From NCBI GenBank assembly GCA_052174495.1, contig JBQMRR010000041.1, forward strand, positions 1 to 53,170: DNA of 53,170 bases, in the 5' to 3' direction. How positions within the stretch are numbered: the first letter of the stretch is position 1; the number at the start of each line of letters is the position of its first letter. The position numbers were made by a program, and so were the translations under genes. Below, piece after piece: positions 31,121 through 41,081 of this stretch. The stretch is from Arsenophonus sp052174495 (lineage in GTDB: Bacteria > Pseudomonadota > Gammaproteobacteria > Enterobacterales > Enterobacteriaceae). Under the pieces are notes generated by a model. It saw nothing but the letters and a program-made list of their open reading frames with translations, was not told the origin of the DNA and did no database searches.

Positions 31121-33529
31121 TTCTGGAGTTTGCAGATGACGTACGTAATGCAGTGTCCAAATAGATCTGCAACGCTGATTTACGTCAGCTATTTATGTGG
31201 TTCTAACAACAATATCATTTATCCTCTCCTGTCGCTGAATATCCCGTCGAGCTTAACCGGCTAGGCAGGAACAACACCTAGTATTTAATACAATGGAAAG
31301 CAAAGATATGACTGCTTTTCGGACACGATCGTCAACCTAACAATAGGGATGGATATTGGTATTAATGGACACATGAAAAATTGAAGATCCCTTGTACTAA
31401 CAGCGCAGCCGATAAATCCATTTCACCTTATTGATGGAGAATAGGCTTTCTAGGGAAAGTAATGATCATATTTCCTGGGAGGATAAGAATGTCTGTGCTA
31501 TCAGGTTAGTCGTCACACATCCAGGAAGTCTCGATAACTGACGGCTGGATATAGAACTACCTAACTCCTCGCTCAATTGAACTAACACAGTATAATTTGA
31601 TTAGCGTAGCTACACTGCTTCGAAACAGTTGATGACATGAGTATATTTTTATTCTAAAATATTAATCTTTAAAAATTAACTAGATGATTCAGAATAAATC
31701 TTCTAGAAGAAACCGAATAAATCAGGAAAACAATACACAACTTCATATTGTGATATCGTTTATTTATCCGAAGCGATTTTATGATCTCCATCACAAAATT
31801 CATGATGAGAGACCAACTGAATTTTTTATGATTTCAAATAGATGATATAGCAATATGTCTAACTCCTCTTATCCTTCCAATTTTTCTCTCGACATGACAA
31901 GTATTATCTGCCTCTATTCATTATTATCCAGAGTTTTGAGAAACACATAAGCCAAGCCGATGATACTGGATATAACTTATTAAGAATAATTACTAAAAGT
32001 ATGCTTCTCGATGGATTTTTGCCTATAGGGAATAGGGATAATCTCACTCTCCTCTTCCACTGGACAAAGATAAAAATAGCTGGAACAATAGAGTAGACGA
32101 ATATAGACAGGATAACTATCTCTCTTTCTCTGAAAAGAGAGTAGAGAGTATTTTGTCTAGATATATATTTCTTCCGCCAAACTAAACTGTTTTTTACTAT
32201 TGATGAGGGCTGAATAACTTTCTTGAAAAGACGATAAAAGTATCACTCTGTGGACGCATTTATCTGTAGAGAAAGTTCTTGTCTGAAGCACTTGTAGTAT
32301 TATTGGGTTTCCCTATCTCGAACGCCACTGCTATACCTATCCTGAATGTTCCCATAGTATTTTTCTGCTAAAACTGTAAACAAAAGCCTGCAGTTTATCT
32401 AATGTCAAAGCTATTTAGCATTGAACTGATTAGGGCAGCAGGTTCATATTTTACTCAATTGCAACTAACAATACATTACTTTTACTATGTTCCATCTTCT
32501 TTAATTTTTTTTAACATAGCTAGCTTATGAGACTTAACGGTATATTTGGCTGATTAACCTTGCACTATGCTGTAGTGGACACGTAAATAGAGTATTGAAA
32601 TTGATATTTTTTGTGCATTTTACACTTATGTTCAATAATTTAATTAATATCTACATGTTTATACCAATATCATCTATTACGATCTAGATATTAAACATCC
32701 TATATAGGGTGATCTGTTTTAAAAACATAGCAGTTGAAGAGATCTGGCAATACGATATCATTCAGGTAATGCGTTAGAGCTATGAATTAATAAATACTAA
32801 TATCTTTTTAGTCTTTTATAGATATTTGTACTAGGAAGCAGTAGCAGCATTACCTAGAAGTCACAGTACGAACGGATGTTACTGAAAAGTGAACTTCAAT
32901 AAAAAGATAAAATGAGTATGATATAGCATAAAATACCTCTAGCGCTATCTTAAACGTCTCAGTATTCGCATCAAAACTGCGGCATTAATGAGAGGGTTAC
33001 GAATTATTGCTAGAGGCACCTCTGACTACAGTATTGTCAGCAGACTCCCTTGACATAGAAAGGGGTGATCTGGTGTTATATATTAGCTATAATTTCAGCA
33101 AGGCATTTTAAGATATTACGTTACTATGATTTTTATCGAATTTTTAAGGAGGCAAATTCTTACCGAATATTACATAAGAACGGAATATACATAATATGCT
33201 AGAAATGATGACAACTCGCAAAAAAATCAAGGTTTGCTTTTCTGATAAAAAGATTCCTACAAGTAAATCTGTAAAATGTATTTTGTGTCGCAAAAGGCTA
33301 CTTTTACCGACGCTCTGCCTGGCAAACAGGTAACGGAATTATTATCAAAAAATATATAAAATAAAAAAACGATAGCTATTAAGCTAATTAATATAGTTAA
33401 TATCTCTAAAATTAAAGTATTAAATTAAAAATATAGACTCCGATGAAATTTTACTTAGAATAGATCAAGCAACCGATTATTCTATTTTTTAGGAAAATAG
33501 ATGGCTTTCACTCTTAACTTAAAGAGTGA
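31121..33529. other. eroded region, nothing assignable
   Basis: The first 500 bp still have raised GC and may continue the phage relic (for example ALNYQ-type snatches near 31560-31620 on the plus strand). From about 31650 onward I see no recognisable gene, IS or RNA. Confidence 0.35.
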
Positions 33530-34265
33530 TTTAACCTGCCAACCATGACGTTTTCGAATATCAAAATACGCTCTATAAATTCTTTGTCATTGTCTATAAG
33601 TAGATGATAAATAACTATGGGACGTATTGGCGGTTAAGATCACGTAAGAAGCGTAAAATTGTTCGCAGTATTGCCTTATAAAAATGCACAAAACTCTCTT
33701 CTATAGAGTTACGGAATCTATATCTTAGAAAAATAACATCATAAGTTTTGTTTGGAATTTCCTAAAGATATTTACATCTACATACAGATAAGCAAAATAT
33801 CAGATTTAACGTTTTATGCTTCAGATTCGGATTCTTCCTGACTTATTTTACACAAATTTAACACTCCGTTGTCTGCATAAACAGCGATATCCAGATCATA
33901 TTAAGATACAAAACAGAGTTCAGGAAATTTGCGTAAAATTGTAAGCACAGCTCGCCAAGCGAGAAACGTTATTTTGGAAGAAAACAACTACGATTTCTTG
34001 ATCTGGCGATACCATTATCAGCAAATAATAGGGAAGATAGGTTTAATTATAAACATCATTTCGTTTTTACCCTTTAACAATAAGTAAGTTTAGAAATATC
34101 ATAATTATTTTAGCTAAAGTAGATGCAGGCTTTTTATTTTAGCTGAAAATGGAGCTTCATCATCATAATATTTTGCTATCAGTTATATTTCTTAATGGCT
34201 ATCTTATGACGAATAGGGCTTGTGCGACGAGCATCTCTATATAATAGTTTTGAACTAAACAGATA
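33530..34265 (-). mobile_element. IS481-family relic, 5' part, minus strand
   Basis: This aligns with 42360-43240 and 49980-50835, including ttctttgtcattgtctataa (33579), the 33760-33850 block, aaacatcatttcgtttttac (34053) and the end ctctatataatagttttgaa (34234). The 3' part is missing. No intact frame. Confidence 0.6.
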
Positions 34266-34949
34266 CCTTTTATTAGATAATATCTAAAACTAAATTAGTT
34301 GAATCACAAAGAATTAATCATAGTAGTTTTGATTACATTTCTTAATAATTTATAATTTGATATACTAATAAAATATAATTTTATTTTTAAATCATAAAAT
34401 GGAAGATTTCTATCTTATTTATTTTTAAGACAGGAAAATAGATAGATCAACAAGAAATCTAAAAAGATAGAAACTTTTCTGCTTTTAACCCAAGAAGTTC
34501 AAATATAAAAATGGTGCCTGATGGAAAAAAGAATTTCAATTATTGAAGCAATATTTCTAAACTACTTTTTCATTAAATTTAATCTAAAAATGTATACCAT
34601 AATAATATATTCAAGTGTACTGGATCAGTTGTTTTTATTCGATATAGACCACCCTCTCCTTAATACTATGATCATACAAGATATTATCATTAATGAACTA
34701 AAATGTCTCTTTAAACAAGAGATTTTACTATAAAAGAGGTCAATATCAGGCGATTCAATTATCACTATTAATAATATTTTAAAAAGCTTAAAAACGATTT
34801 ATTTAAAGACTAAATGGTAAAAATACTTCAATTATTCTTATTAATATCCTAAATCAAAATATAACTTAGCCACTAGCTAATAAATAATTTAAGAAAGAAA
34901 TTAATTGTAATTAAAATAGCATTTTTTCTATTTTTTATTTAAATTTTTA
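34266..34949. other. spacer downstream of pseudo-tatC
   Basis: This is very AT-rich. In E. coli tatD follows tatC; I see no readable tatD relic. The 70-codon plus-strand ORF at 34521-34733 is a low-complexity AT-rich frame without family features. Confidence 0.4.
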
Positions 34950-35673
34950 TTATCTATTGTCTCTCTCATAGCTATTAGCAACATAGAATTCTGATAATAA
35001 GAAGCCTAATTCAAATAATAAATTATATCGCTACCGCCAATAATGCTTGAAAACAGATCTGATATAGTCAAAAATATACTTATAACAAAACACCTACAAT
35101 AATATATGGACGCTTACGTTATTAAATAATCAAGAGGTTATGACAACTGGTCAGGCGCAGTATAATACTAGCAAGAGGAACTTCAAGAATTGCGCTAAAA
35201 GCCATAAAAGTATTATGATAAATTAAGATATTTACTGATATTGGAATGATATTAAAACTTTTTGTTTAGTTTTCACAAAAACCAAACGCTAAATGAAAAA
35301 CAAAAAATATGAAAACATCCACAAATAAAAAGTACTTTGCTTGAGAGACCAGCAAAAGTAATATTAATATCTATTCATTTTTTAAAATGCTGTCATGATA
35401 AAAAATCCATAATTAATATAAGATCAGTGAACAGAAATAAATGCTACCATAATAAATGGCAGTTTAATCGAGGTGAAAGTTGATACCATATCAATTATTC
35501 TTATGCGCTTATCTATCCAGTAAGCATGCTATCAACCATATAGCAACAAAATAATAGATCTCATTAGAAATAAGAAGAGCAAAAACTACTGCAACAAAAA
35601 ATAAGCTGTAAATTTTACGTTTACGTATTTCAATGAAATAGTTAATAACTGGTTTAAGACTATAAATAAACAT
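34950..35673 (-). pseudogene. tatC: decayed Sec-independent protein translocase TatC
   Basis: TatC is the multi-spanning receptor of the twin-arginine export system. On the minus strand from ATG 35673 the relic reads LKPVINYFIEIRKRKIYSLF (family: THLIELRKRLLNC), then the first membrane segment, then FTSIKLPFIMVAFISVH near 35450 (family: FFTPIKLTFMVSLILSA). A long stop-ridden middle follows, and FELGFLLSEFYVANSYE lies near 34968-35020 (family: FEIGVFFSRFYVGK). Stops and frameshifts throughout leave no functional protein. It follows pseudo-tatB and pseudo-tatA, in the normal order after ubiB. Confidence 0.85.
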
Positions 35674-35689
35674 TAATTAATTTTCAGTA

Positions 35690-36210
35690 TTAGTTTGATC
35701 AGCGGATTTTACTTTCTATGAAGGAAATTTGATTGCATTCCTAATTTTAATAGGATTATTTACTATTATAGTTACCAACTAAATAATCTCTATTATTGAT
35801 TTTATTTATTGATTATGTTAGAAGCATTTCTTCATTCGTTTTACTTGCGTCTTCTTTATCAAAAGAAGTACTAAATGCTTTTATTTTTAACTAATTTTCT
35901 TCGATATAACTGTTCGATGATTAATAATTTTCTTTAATAACTCAGTAGAGTTTCTCAATTCTTTTATTGATTTCTTAAATTCCGACCAAAAGGTTTGTAA
36001 CTGTACTTATTCTTTCTTTTTTATGTTTCCCTGCAATTTCTTCAATTTAAATTCTTATGAGAGCTAATCTTGAACATTAACAACCAATTAACGCAACATA
36101 GATGTCCAACTAGCAACTATTCTGACAGCTACCAGCAAATGCTTTAGACCAGAATAGCATTAGGCCAAAATCATAACTAATAACAATTAACTAAAAGTGA
36201 TATCAAATAC
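35690..36210 (-). pseudogene. tatB: decayed Tat translocase subunit TatB
   Basis: From 36210 the minus strand reads VFDITFS-stop-LLLVMILA, then LKHLLVAVRIVASWTSMLR, then VNVQD-stop-LS-stop-EFKLKKLQGNIKK. This matches TatB almost residue for residue (VFDIGFSELLLVFIIGL, RLPVAVKTVAGWIRALRSL, TVQNELTQELKLQEFQDSLKK). The GTG/ATG start has become GTA, and TAA/TAG stops replace several codons, including the conserved glutamate after FS. Few frameshifts are needed in the N-terminal half, so the decay is comparatively recent. Confidence 0.88.
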
Positions 36211-36214
36211 GGTT

Positions 36215-36510
36215 TATACCTAATTTTTTGCCTTCAGTCGTTTTATCTAACTTACTATTGCTTCTTTAGTAAGTTTTGAATTCAAAGTCAACATCAGTAT
36301 ACTATTTTTCTAGTTTGCTACTATCATTGAATTTTACTATGATCATCACTCATTACTTTTTAAAATTTTTAATGACTCTCTAAAATCTGAACTGAGTGAA
36401 AGTAATTTCTTAGTATAAAATTAAAATAATTAGTAAAATACTAATAATAGGAATCTGAGCAGAGCTTACTAATATAGTCATAGCATAGTCATAGCAATTC
36501 TTGTTGCCAT
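36215..36510 (-). pseudogene. tatA: decayed Tat translocase subunit TatA
   Basis: A start ATG at 36510 with a Shine-Dalgarno (gaggt) remains. The membrane segment is eroded, but across one frameshift TKKLLSLSSDFRESLKIL (near 36360-36415) matches the TatA hinge and amphipathic helix (GTKKLGSIGSDLGASIKGF). DVDFEF near 36300 matches the QDADFTAKT tail. It lies 113 bp downstream of ubiB, as expected from the E. coli order ubiB-tatA-tatB-tatC. Confidence 0.82.
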
Positions 36511-36623
36511 TGTATACCTCTATAAATTAAATTCAACTATATATAATTCCATTATATATAATTAACTTTATTTAAACACAGACAAAATCTAATATAAATT
36601 TATTCAAACAAACTTTATTCAAT

Positions 36624-38252
36624 TCACCTGTTTGATACTATCCCTGCCGCCCATGAAATTATACCGAAAAATATAAAACCAATAGAAGCAATTTTTGAAT
36701 CAAAAATTTGTAATAAAGTACCACATAATAAGCAAGTTGATCCAATTCCTAGTAAATACTGGCCTTGTCTCTTCTTTAGTTCCTGTCCTTGTAGCAGGAT
36801 AGTAAATTTATCAAAACTATCTTGCAAGGATTTATGCTGCTTAAGCGATCCGTAAATAAGATCAGGAATTTTTGGCATCTTTTCCAACAAATAAGGTACT
36901 TTTTCCTTAAATGCACCAATAATAGCTACTAACTCCATTTGCCGATGTAACCAATCTTCAAGAAAAGGTTTAGCTGTCTTCCATAAATCTAATTGTGGAT
37001 AAAGCTGCCTTCCCAATCCTTCAATATAGAGTAAGGTTTTTTGCAGTAAAACTAACTGAGGCTGAACCTCCATATTAAAACGGCCTGCAGTATTGAATAA
37101 ATTGAATAAAACATGACCAAAAGAAATCTCAGCCAGTGATTTCTCAAAAATTGGCTCACAAACGGTTCGAATAGCAAATTCAAAATCTTCTATATTAGTC
37201 TCTGGTGGTATCCACCCTGAATCAACATGTAATTCAGCTATCTTACGGTAATCACGATTAAAAAAAGCAATAAAATTTTCTGCCAAATAACGTTTATCTT
37301 CTTTATTTAGTGAACCGACAATACCACAATCAATACCAATATATTGCGGATCTTCAGGATGTTCTCGACTAATAAAAATATTTCCAGGATGCATATCAGC
37401 ATGAAAAAAGCTATCGCGAAAAACTTGAGTAAAAAAGACTTTTACTCCACGTTCAGCTAATAACTTCATATTAATTCCCTGTTTTTTTAATTCATTAATA
37501 TCAGAAATAGGGATACCATAAATACGCTCCATAACCATCACATTCTCTCGACAGTAATCTGAATAAACTTTTGGAATATAAAGCATGGAACTATTTTTAA
37601 AATTACGCCTTAACTGAATTGTATTTGCCGCTTCACGCAACAAATTCAATTCATCAATTAATGTTTTTTCATACTCTCGAACAACTTCCCGTAGACGTAA
37701 GCGTCGTTCATTCGGTAAAAGTGGAATGCAATTAGCTAACCAATACATCAAGCCTATATCGGCTTCAATAACCGGCAATATATCAGGGCGAATAACTTTA
37801 ATTACAATTTGTTTATTATTTTTCTTTAATTTTGCAGTATGTACTTGAGCAATTGATGCAGAGGCTAAAGGTACCTCATCAAAATCATCAAACCAGGTTT
37901 CAAGAGAGCCACCTAATGACTGCTCTATATGTTGACGAGCCAGTTGCCCATCAAAAATAGCTACCTTATCTTGTAATAAGGCTAATTGATCAGAAATTAT
38001 TGTTGGAAAAAGATCACGACGGGTAGATAGCATTTGTCCAAATTTAATCCAAACTGGACCTAAATCTTGTAAAGTTAAACGTAAACGTTCACCAATAACT
38101 TTACCTTTATGCTTATTTAATAACCAAAATAGACAACGGCGTCCAATTCTTAAGAATAAGGTGAATCTAATTTTAGGAATGAATTCATCTAAACCATAAT
38201 TTAGAAATACTCCAACAATAAAATAGAGACGTTTAATTTCTCCCAGTCTCAT
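36624..38252 (-). CDS. ubiB: ubiquinone biosynthesis protein UbiB (ABC1/ADCK atypical kinase family)
   Basis: UbiB is a membrane-anchored ABC1/ADCK-family protein needed for ubiquinone synthesis; it has ATPase activity and is thought to help extract or hand over lipid intermediates. The 542 residues (E. coli 546) contain the KxGQ motif (WIKFGQMLSTRRDLFP, near 69-84), the alanine-rich loop ASASIAQVH, the catalytic HADMHPGN and the DFG-equivalent IDCGIVGSL. Two C-terminal membrane segments lie at about 500-518 and 523-540. It overlaps ubiJ by 20 bp, completing rmuC-ubiE-ubiJ-ubiB. Its downstream neighbours tatABC are dead, so this operon now ends at ubiB. Confidence 0.97.
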   Translation of the reverse strand: MRLGEIKRLYFIVGVFLNYGLDEFIPKIRFTLFLRIGRRCLFWLLNKHKGKVIGERLRLTLQDLGPVWIKFGQMLSTRRDLFPTIISDQLALLQDKVAIFDGQLARQHIEQSLGGSLETWFDDFDEVPLASASIAQVHTAKLKKNNKQIVIKVIRPDILPVIEADIGLMYWLANCIPLLPNERRLRLREVVREYEKTLIDELNLLREAANTIQLRRNFKNSSMLYIPKVYSDYCRENVMVMERIYGIPISDINELKKQGINMKLLAERGVKVFFTQVFRDSFFHADMHPGNIFISREHPEDPQYIGIDCGIVGSLNKEDKRYLAENFIAFFNRDYRKIAELHVDSGWIPPETNIEDFEFAIRTVCEPIFEKSLAEISFGHVLFNLFNTAGRFNMEVQPQLVLLQKTLLYIEGLGRQLYPQLDLWKTAKPFLEDWLHRQMELVAIIGAFKEKVPYLLEKMPKIPDLIYGSLKQHKSLQDSFDKFTILLQGQELKKRQGQYLLGIGSTCLLCGTLLQIFDSKIASIGFIFFGIISWAAGIVSNR

Positions 38253-38892
38253 ATTTTTCCTCCAATTTAGATAAACGCTGTTCTAGTCTTAAAATATCTA
38301 CTACTACCCGATCAATTTTATTAACAAAACTTAGTACTTCCAATGTGTTAGGAAACATTTGCCATTCTTCCACCAATGCATTTTTAAAATGTTTTTTTTG
38401 TTGCTTTAATAACCCATTTATTCCAAAAATACTTTTTTTAACTAAACAACTCATCACTTCGGCAATAAAATCACCGATATAAGGAGCAAGGTAGTGAGCA
38501 AGATCCCATTCAGCTGCATCAAGCAATGCATACCAATTCTGCACAACTTGCATATCCCCTACAATAACAATCGCACCATCGTTGATCAATGCTAAAAACT
38601 GTTGCATATTTTTAAGATATAGTAAGGTTACTAATCTAGTTTTTATCATACAATCTTCTGATGTAGGATACTGATTTACCACATCAACTCGTTCCTCAGA
38701 GCATATAAATATCAACGGTTGAGATAATTCTTTTAAATCAATCGACAGAACTTTACCAATTAGCCTTACTCTAACCGATTTTAAAGCAACTTCCTGATAG
38801 AAAAATTTATTTAATATATGCTGTAAAAAAGAAGCTATTCCGGAATGTAATAATGGGATTTTTGAATACCTTTTAATTGATGCAATATCCAT
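38233..38892 (-). CDS. ubiJ: ubiquinone biosynthesis accessory factor UbiJ
   Basis: UbiJ has an SCP2 lipid-binding domain and is part of the soluble Ubi complex, where it binds ubiquinone intermediates with UbiK. The N-terminal SCP2 domain covers about residues 15-115 (VRVRLIGKVLSIDLKEL, then GDMQVVQNWYALLDAAEWDL), and the C-terminal coiled coil ends RLEQRLSKLEEKYE. The open frame extends 14 codons further upstream, but that would overlap ubiE by 41 bp. The ATG at 38892, one base after the ubiE stop codon, is preferred and gives 219 residues (E. coli 201). The 3' end overlaps ubiB by 20 bp. Sequence conservation to E. coli is lower than for its neighbours, which is usual for this protein. Confidence 0.9.
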   Translation of the reverse strand: MDIASIKRYSKIPLLHSGIASFLQHILNKFFYQEVALKSVRVRLIGKVLSIDLKELSQPLIFICSEERVDVVNQYPTSEDCMIKTRLVTLLYLKNMQQFLALINDGAIVIVGDMQVVQNWYALLDAAEWDLAHYLAPYIGDFIAEVMSCLVKKSIFGINGLLKQQKKHFKNALVEEWQMFPNTLEVLSFVNKIDRVVVDILRLEQRLSKLEEKYETGRN

Positions 38893-38893
38893 T

Positions 38894-39649
38894 TTAAAAT
38901 TTAAATCCCTTATGTAAGGCAACGATTCCGCCACTTATATTGGTATAGGAAACTTGTTCAAAACCAACTAATCTCATCATTTTCTTTAACGTATCCTGAT
39001 TAGGATGCATACGAATAGATTCAACTAGATAGCGATAACTATCGGCATCATTAATTATTATTTGAGCAACCAGGGGTAAAATATTAAAAGAGTATGCATC
39101 ATAAACTTTAATTAATGCTGGGGAAATGGGTTTTGAAAACTCTAATACTAATAAACGACCACCAGGCTTTAACACTCTAAACATAGATTTAAGTGCTTCA
39201 TCTTTATCAGTAACATTGCGAAGGCCAAAAGAAATAGTAATACAATCGAAGTAATTATCAGGGAAAGGCAACTGTTCAGCATTAGCCTGAACATAATTAA
39301 CATTACCAATGATACCCTGATCACGAAGCTTTTTACGTCCCATTTTCAACATAGAATCATTGATATCGACTAATACAATCTCTCCTTTTTCGCCAACTAT
39401 TTTGGCAAATTTTACAGTTAAATCTCCGGTACCACAAGCTAGATCTAAAATAAATTGCCCGCGGCGTGCCCCACTAGCTTCTATCGTAAAACGCTTCCAT
39501 ATTCGATGCATCCCCAATGATATAAGATCGTTCATAAGATCATATTTCGGAGCTACTGAATGAAAAACAGCAGCAACCAAATCCCCTTTTTCATCCTTGT
39601 TTACTTTATGAAAGCCAAAATCAGTGGTTTCTTTAATTGAATCTACCAT
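38894..39649 (-). CDS. ubiE: ubiquinone/menaquinone C-methyltransferase UbiE
   Basis: UbiE uses S-adenosylmethionine to methylate the ring carbon of 2-octaprenyl-6-methoxy-benzoquinol (ubiquinone branch) and demethylmenaquinol (menaquinone branch). It has 251 residues, the same as E. coli. Class I methyltransferase motif I is ILDLACGTGDLTVKF (about 68-82). The UbiE signatures YDLMNDLISLGMHRIWK (about 36-52) and ISFGLRNVTDKDEAL are present, as is FRVLKPGGRLLVLEFSKP. It is the second gene of the operon after rmuC, 61 bp downstream. The short plus-strand ORF at 39360-39563 is its shadow. Confidence 0.97.
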   Translation of the reverse strand: MVDSIKETTDFGFHKVNKDEKGDLVAAVFHSVAPKYDLMNDLISLGMHRIWKRFTIEASGARRGQFILDLACGTGDLTVKFAKIVGEKGEIVLVDINDSMLKMGRKKLRDQGIIGNVNYVQANAEQLPFPDNYFDCITISFGLRNVTDKDEALKSMFRVLKPGGRLLVLEFSKPISPALIKVYDAYSFNILPLVAQIIINDADSYRYLVESIRMHPNQDTLKKMMRLVGFEQVSYTNISGGIVALHKGFKF

Positions 39650-39710
39650 TATTTATGCTCATTAAATAATCGAAGTATAATCATGTTTATTGCAAGATAT
39701 TATTTATGAT

Positions 39711-41066
39711 CTAACGATTCTTCTTAATCATGAATTTATCTATCTGTCTATTAAATTCAATATCAATCGGACGTTTAACTTCTATACCTAATTCCTTTAA
39801 ACTTTCCGCCTGGCTAATTAAATTACCTTTTCCTTCTGCTAATTTTTTAATCGCCGATTGATAGTTAACCTGTGCTTTGTTCAGACTCTGACCTAAAATC
39901 TGTATATCCTCGATAAATAACCGAATTTTGTCATATATGCTAGCAGCACGCTCAATAATTACTTGTACATTTTGATTCTGTCGTTCATGACGCCACAAAT
40001 TATTAATAATACGTACTGCCACCAATAAGGTTGAAGGACAAACAAGTAAAATATTATTCCGTAAACCTTCATCAATAAGTTCAGGTGCTTCACGTAAAGC
40101 AATTAAATAAGCTGGCTCAAGAGGAATAAACATTAATACATAATCCAGCGATCTTAACCCATTTAATTGATGATAATCTTTTTGTCCAAGCTCTTTTATA
40201 TGATTACGTACTGAATTAACATGCCCTCGCAATGCCCTTGTTTGCTGTTTTTCATCTTCGCTATTAAAATAGTGCTCATAAGCTGTTAATGACATTTTGG
40301 CGTCAATAATAACATCTTTACCTTGTGGTAAACGAATAATCACATCTGGTTGATAACGATTATTAGAAGTATTAATACTAACTTGAGTTTCAAATTCATA
40401 GCCCTGCCTTAATCCAGAAGCTTCTAGTATACGAGATAGAATTGTCTCACCCCAATTTCCCTGAATTTTATTATCCCCTTTTAAGGCTTTAGTTAAATTA
40501 ATTGTTTCTTTTGCCATTGCTGCATTTAATTGCTGAAGCTGACGAATTTCATGAGCTAGAGTATGACGCTCACGCGCTTCCTGACTAAAACTCTCATGTA
40601 CTTGACGGCTAAAACCGTCCAATTGTTCACGAAAAGGTGTTAACAATGAAATTAAACTTTGACGGTTCTGCTCTAAAGCTCGACGTTCATTTTGCTCAAA
40701 AATACGATTGGCTAAATTCTCAAACTGAACATTTAACCGTTGCTCGCTATTGAGTAACAACTGATGTTTTTCTTCAAAAGCCAACCGTATCTCTTCAAGC
40801 CGTGTCATCATTTCACGTAGTTCAATTTCTTGATTATGATTAATTTCCCTTTGTGATCTTAATTCTTGATCCCGCTGCTCACACTTATCTTTCCAATATT
40901 TAAGATAGGTGATTTTTTCCTCATAACTACCTTGGATACTATAAAAATCTTGTAATTCAGATTCTTTTTTATTTATTTTTTTCGCGATAAGCAACCAGAT
41001 AATACTACCACCAAAGAATATACCGATAAGAAATGTAATAATTGCATATAATAACTGAATATCCAC
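39711..41066 (-). CDS. rmuC: DNA recombination protein RmuC
   Basis: RmuC is a membrane-anchored protein with a PD-(D/E)XK-type nuclease domain; in E. coli its loss raises recombination at short inverted repeats. It has 451 residues (E. coli 475). One membrane segment (about 5-27) is followed by a long coiled coil (about 30-190), then GNWGETILSRILEASGL and the nuclease-like core RYQPDVIIRLPQGKDVIIDAKMS-type region (PDVI..IDAK), then FIPLEPAYLIAL and NILLVCPSTLLV. All core motifs are intact. It heads the rmuC-ubiE-ubiJ-ubiB operon as in E. coli. Its survival is of interest in a genome with many inverted IS repeats. Confidence 0.95.
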   Translation of the reverse strand: MDIQLLYAIITFLIGIFFGGSIIWLLIAKKINKKESELQDFYSIQGSYEEKITYLKYWKDKCEQRDQELRSQREINHNQEIELREMMTRLEEIRLAFEEKHQLLLNSEQRLNVQFENLANRIFEQNERRALEQNRQSLISLLTPFREQLDGFSRQVHESFSQEARERHTLAHEIRQLQQLNAAMAKETINLTKALKGDNKIQGNWGETILSRILEASGLRQGYEFETQVSINTSNNRYQPDVIIRLPQGKDVIIDAKMSLTAYEHYFNSEDEKQQTRALRGHVNSVRNHIKELGQKDYHQLNGLRSLDYVLMFIPLEPAYLIALREAPELIDEGLRNNILLVCPSTLLVAVRIINNLWRHERQNQNVQVIIERAASIYDKIRLFIEDIQILGQSLNKAQVNYQSAIKKLAEGKGNLISQAESLKELGIEVKRPIDIEFNRQIDKFMIKKNR

Positions 41067-41081
41067 CTTTATTCCTTAAAA

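Noticed and set aside
34521..34733. 70-codon plus-strand ORF
   Set aside because: Low-complexity isoleucine/leucine-rich frame in AT-rich spacer, no ribosome binding site or family match.
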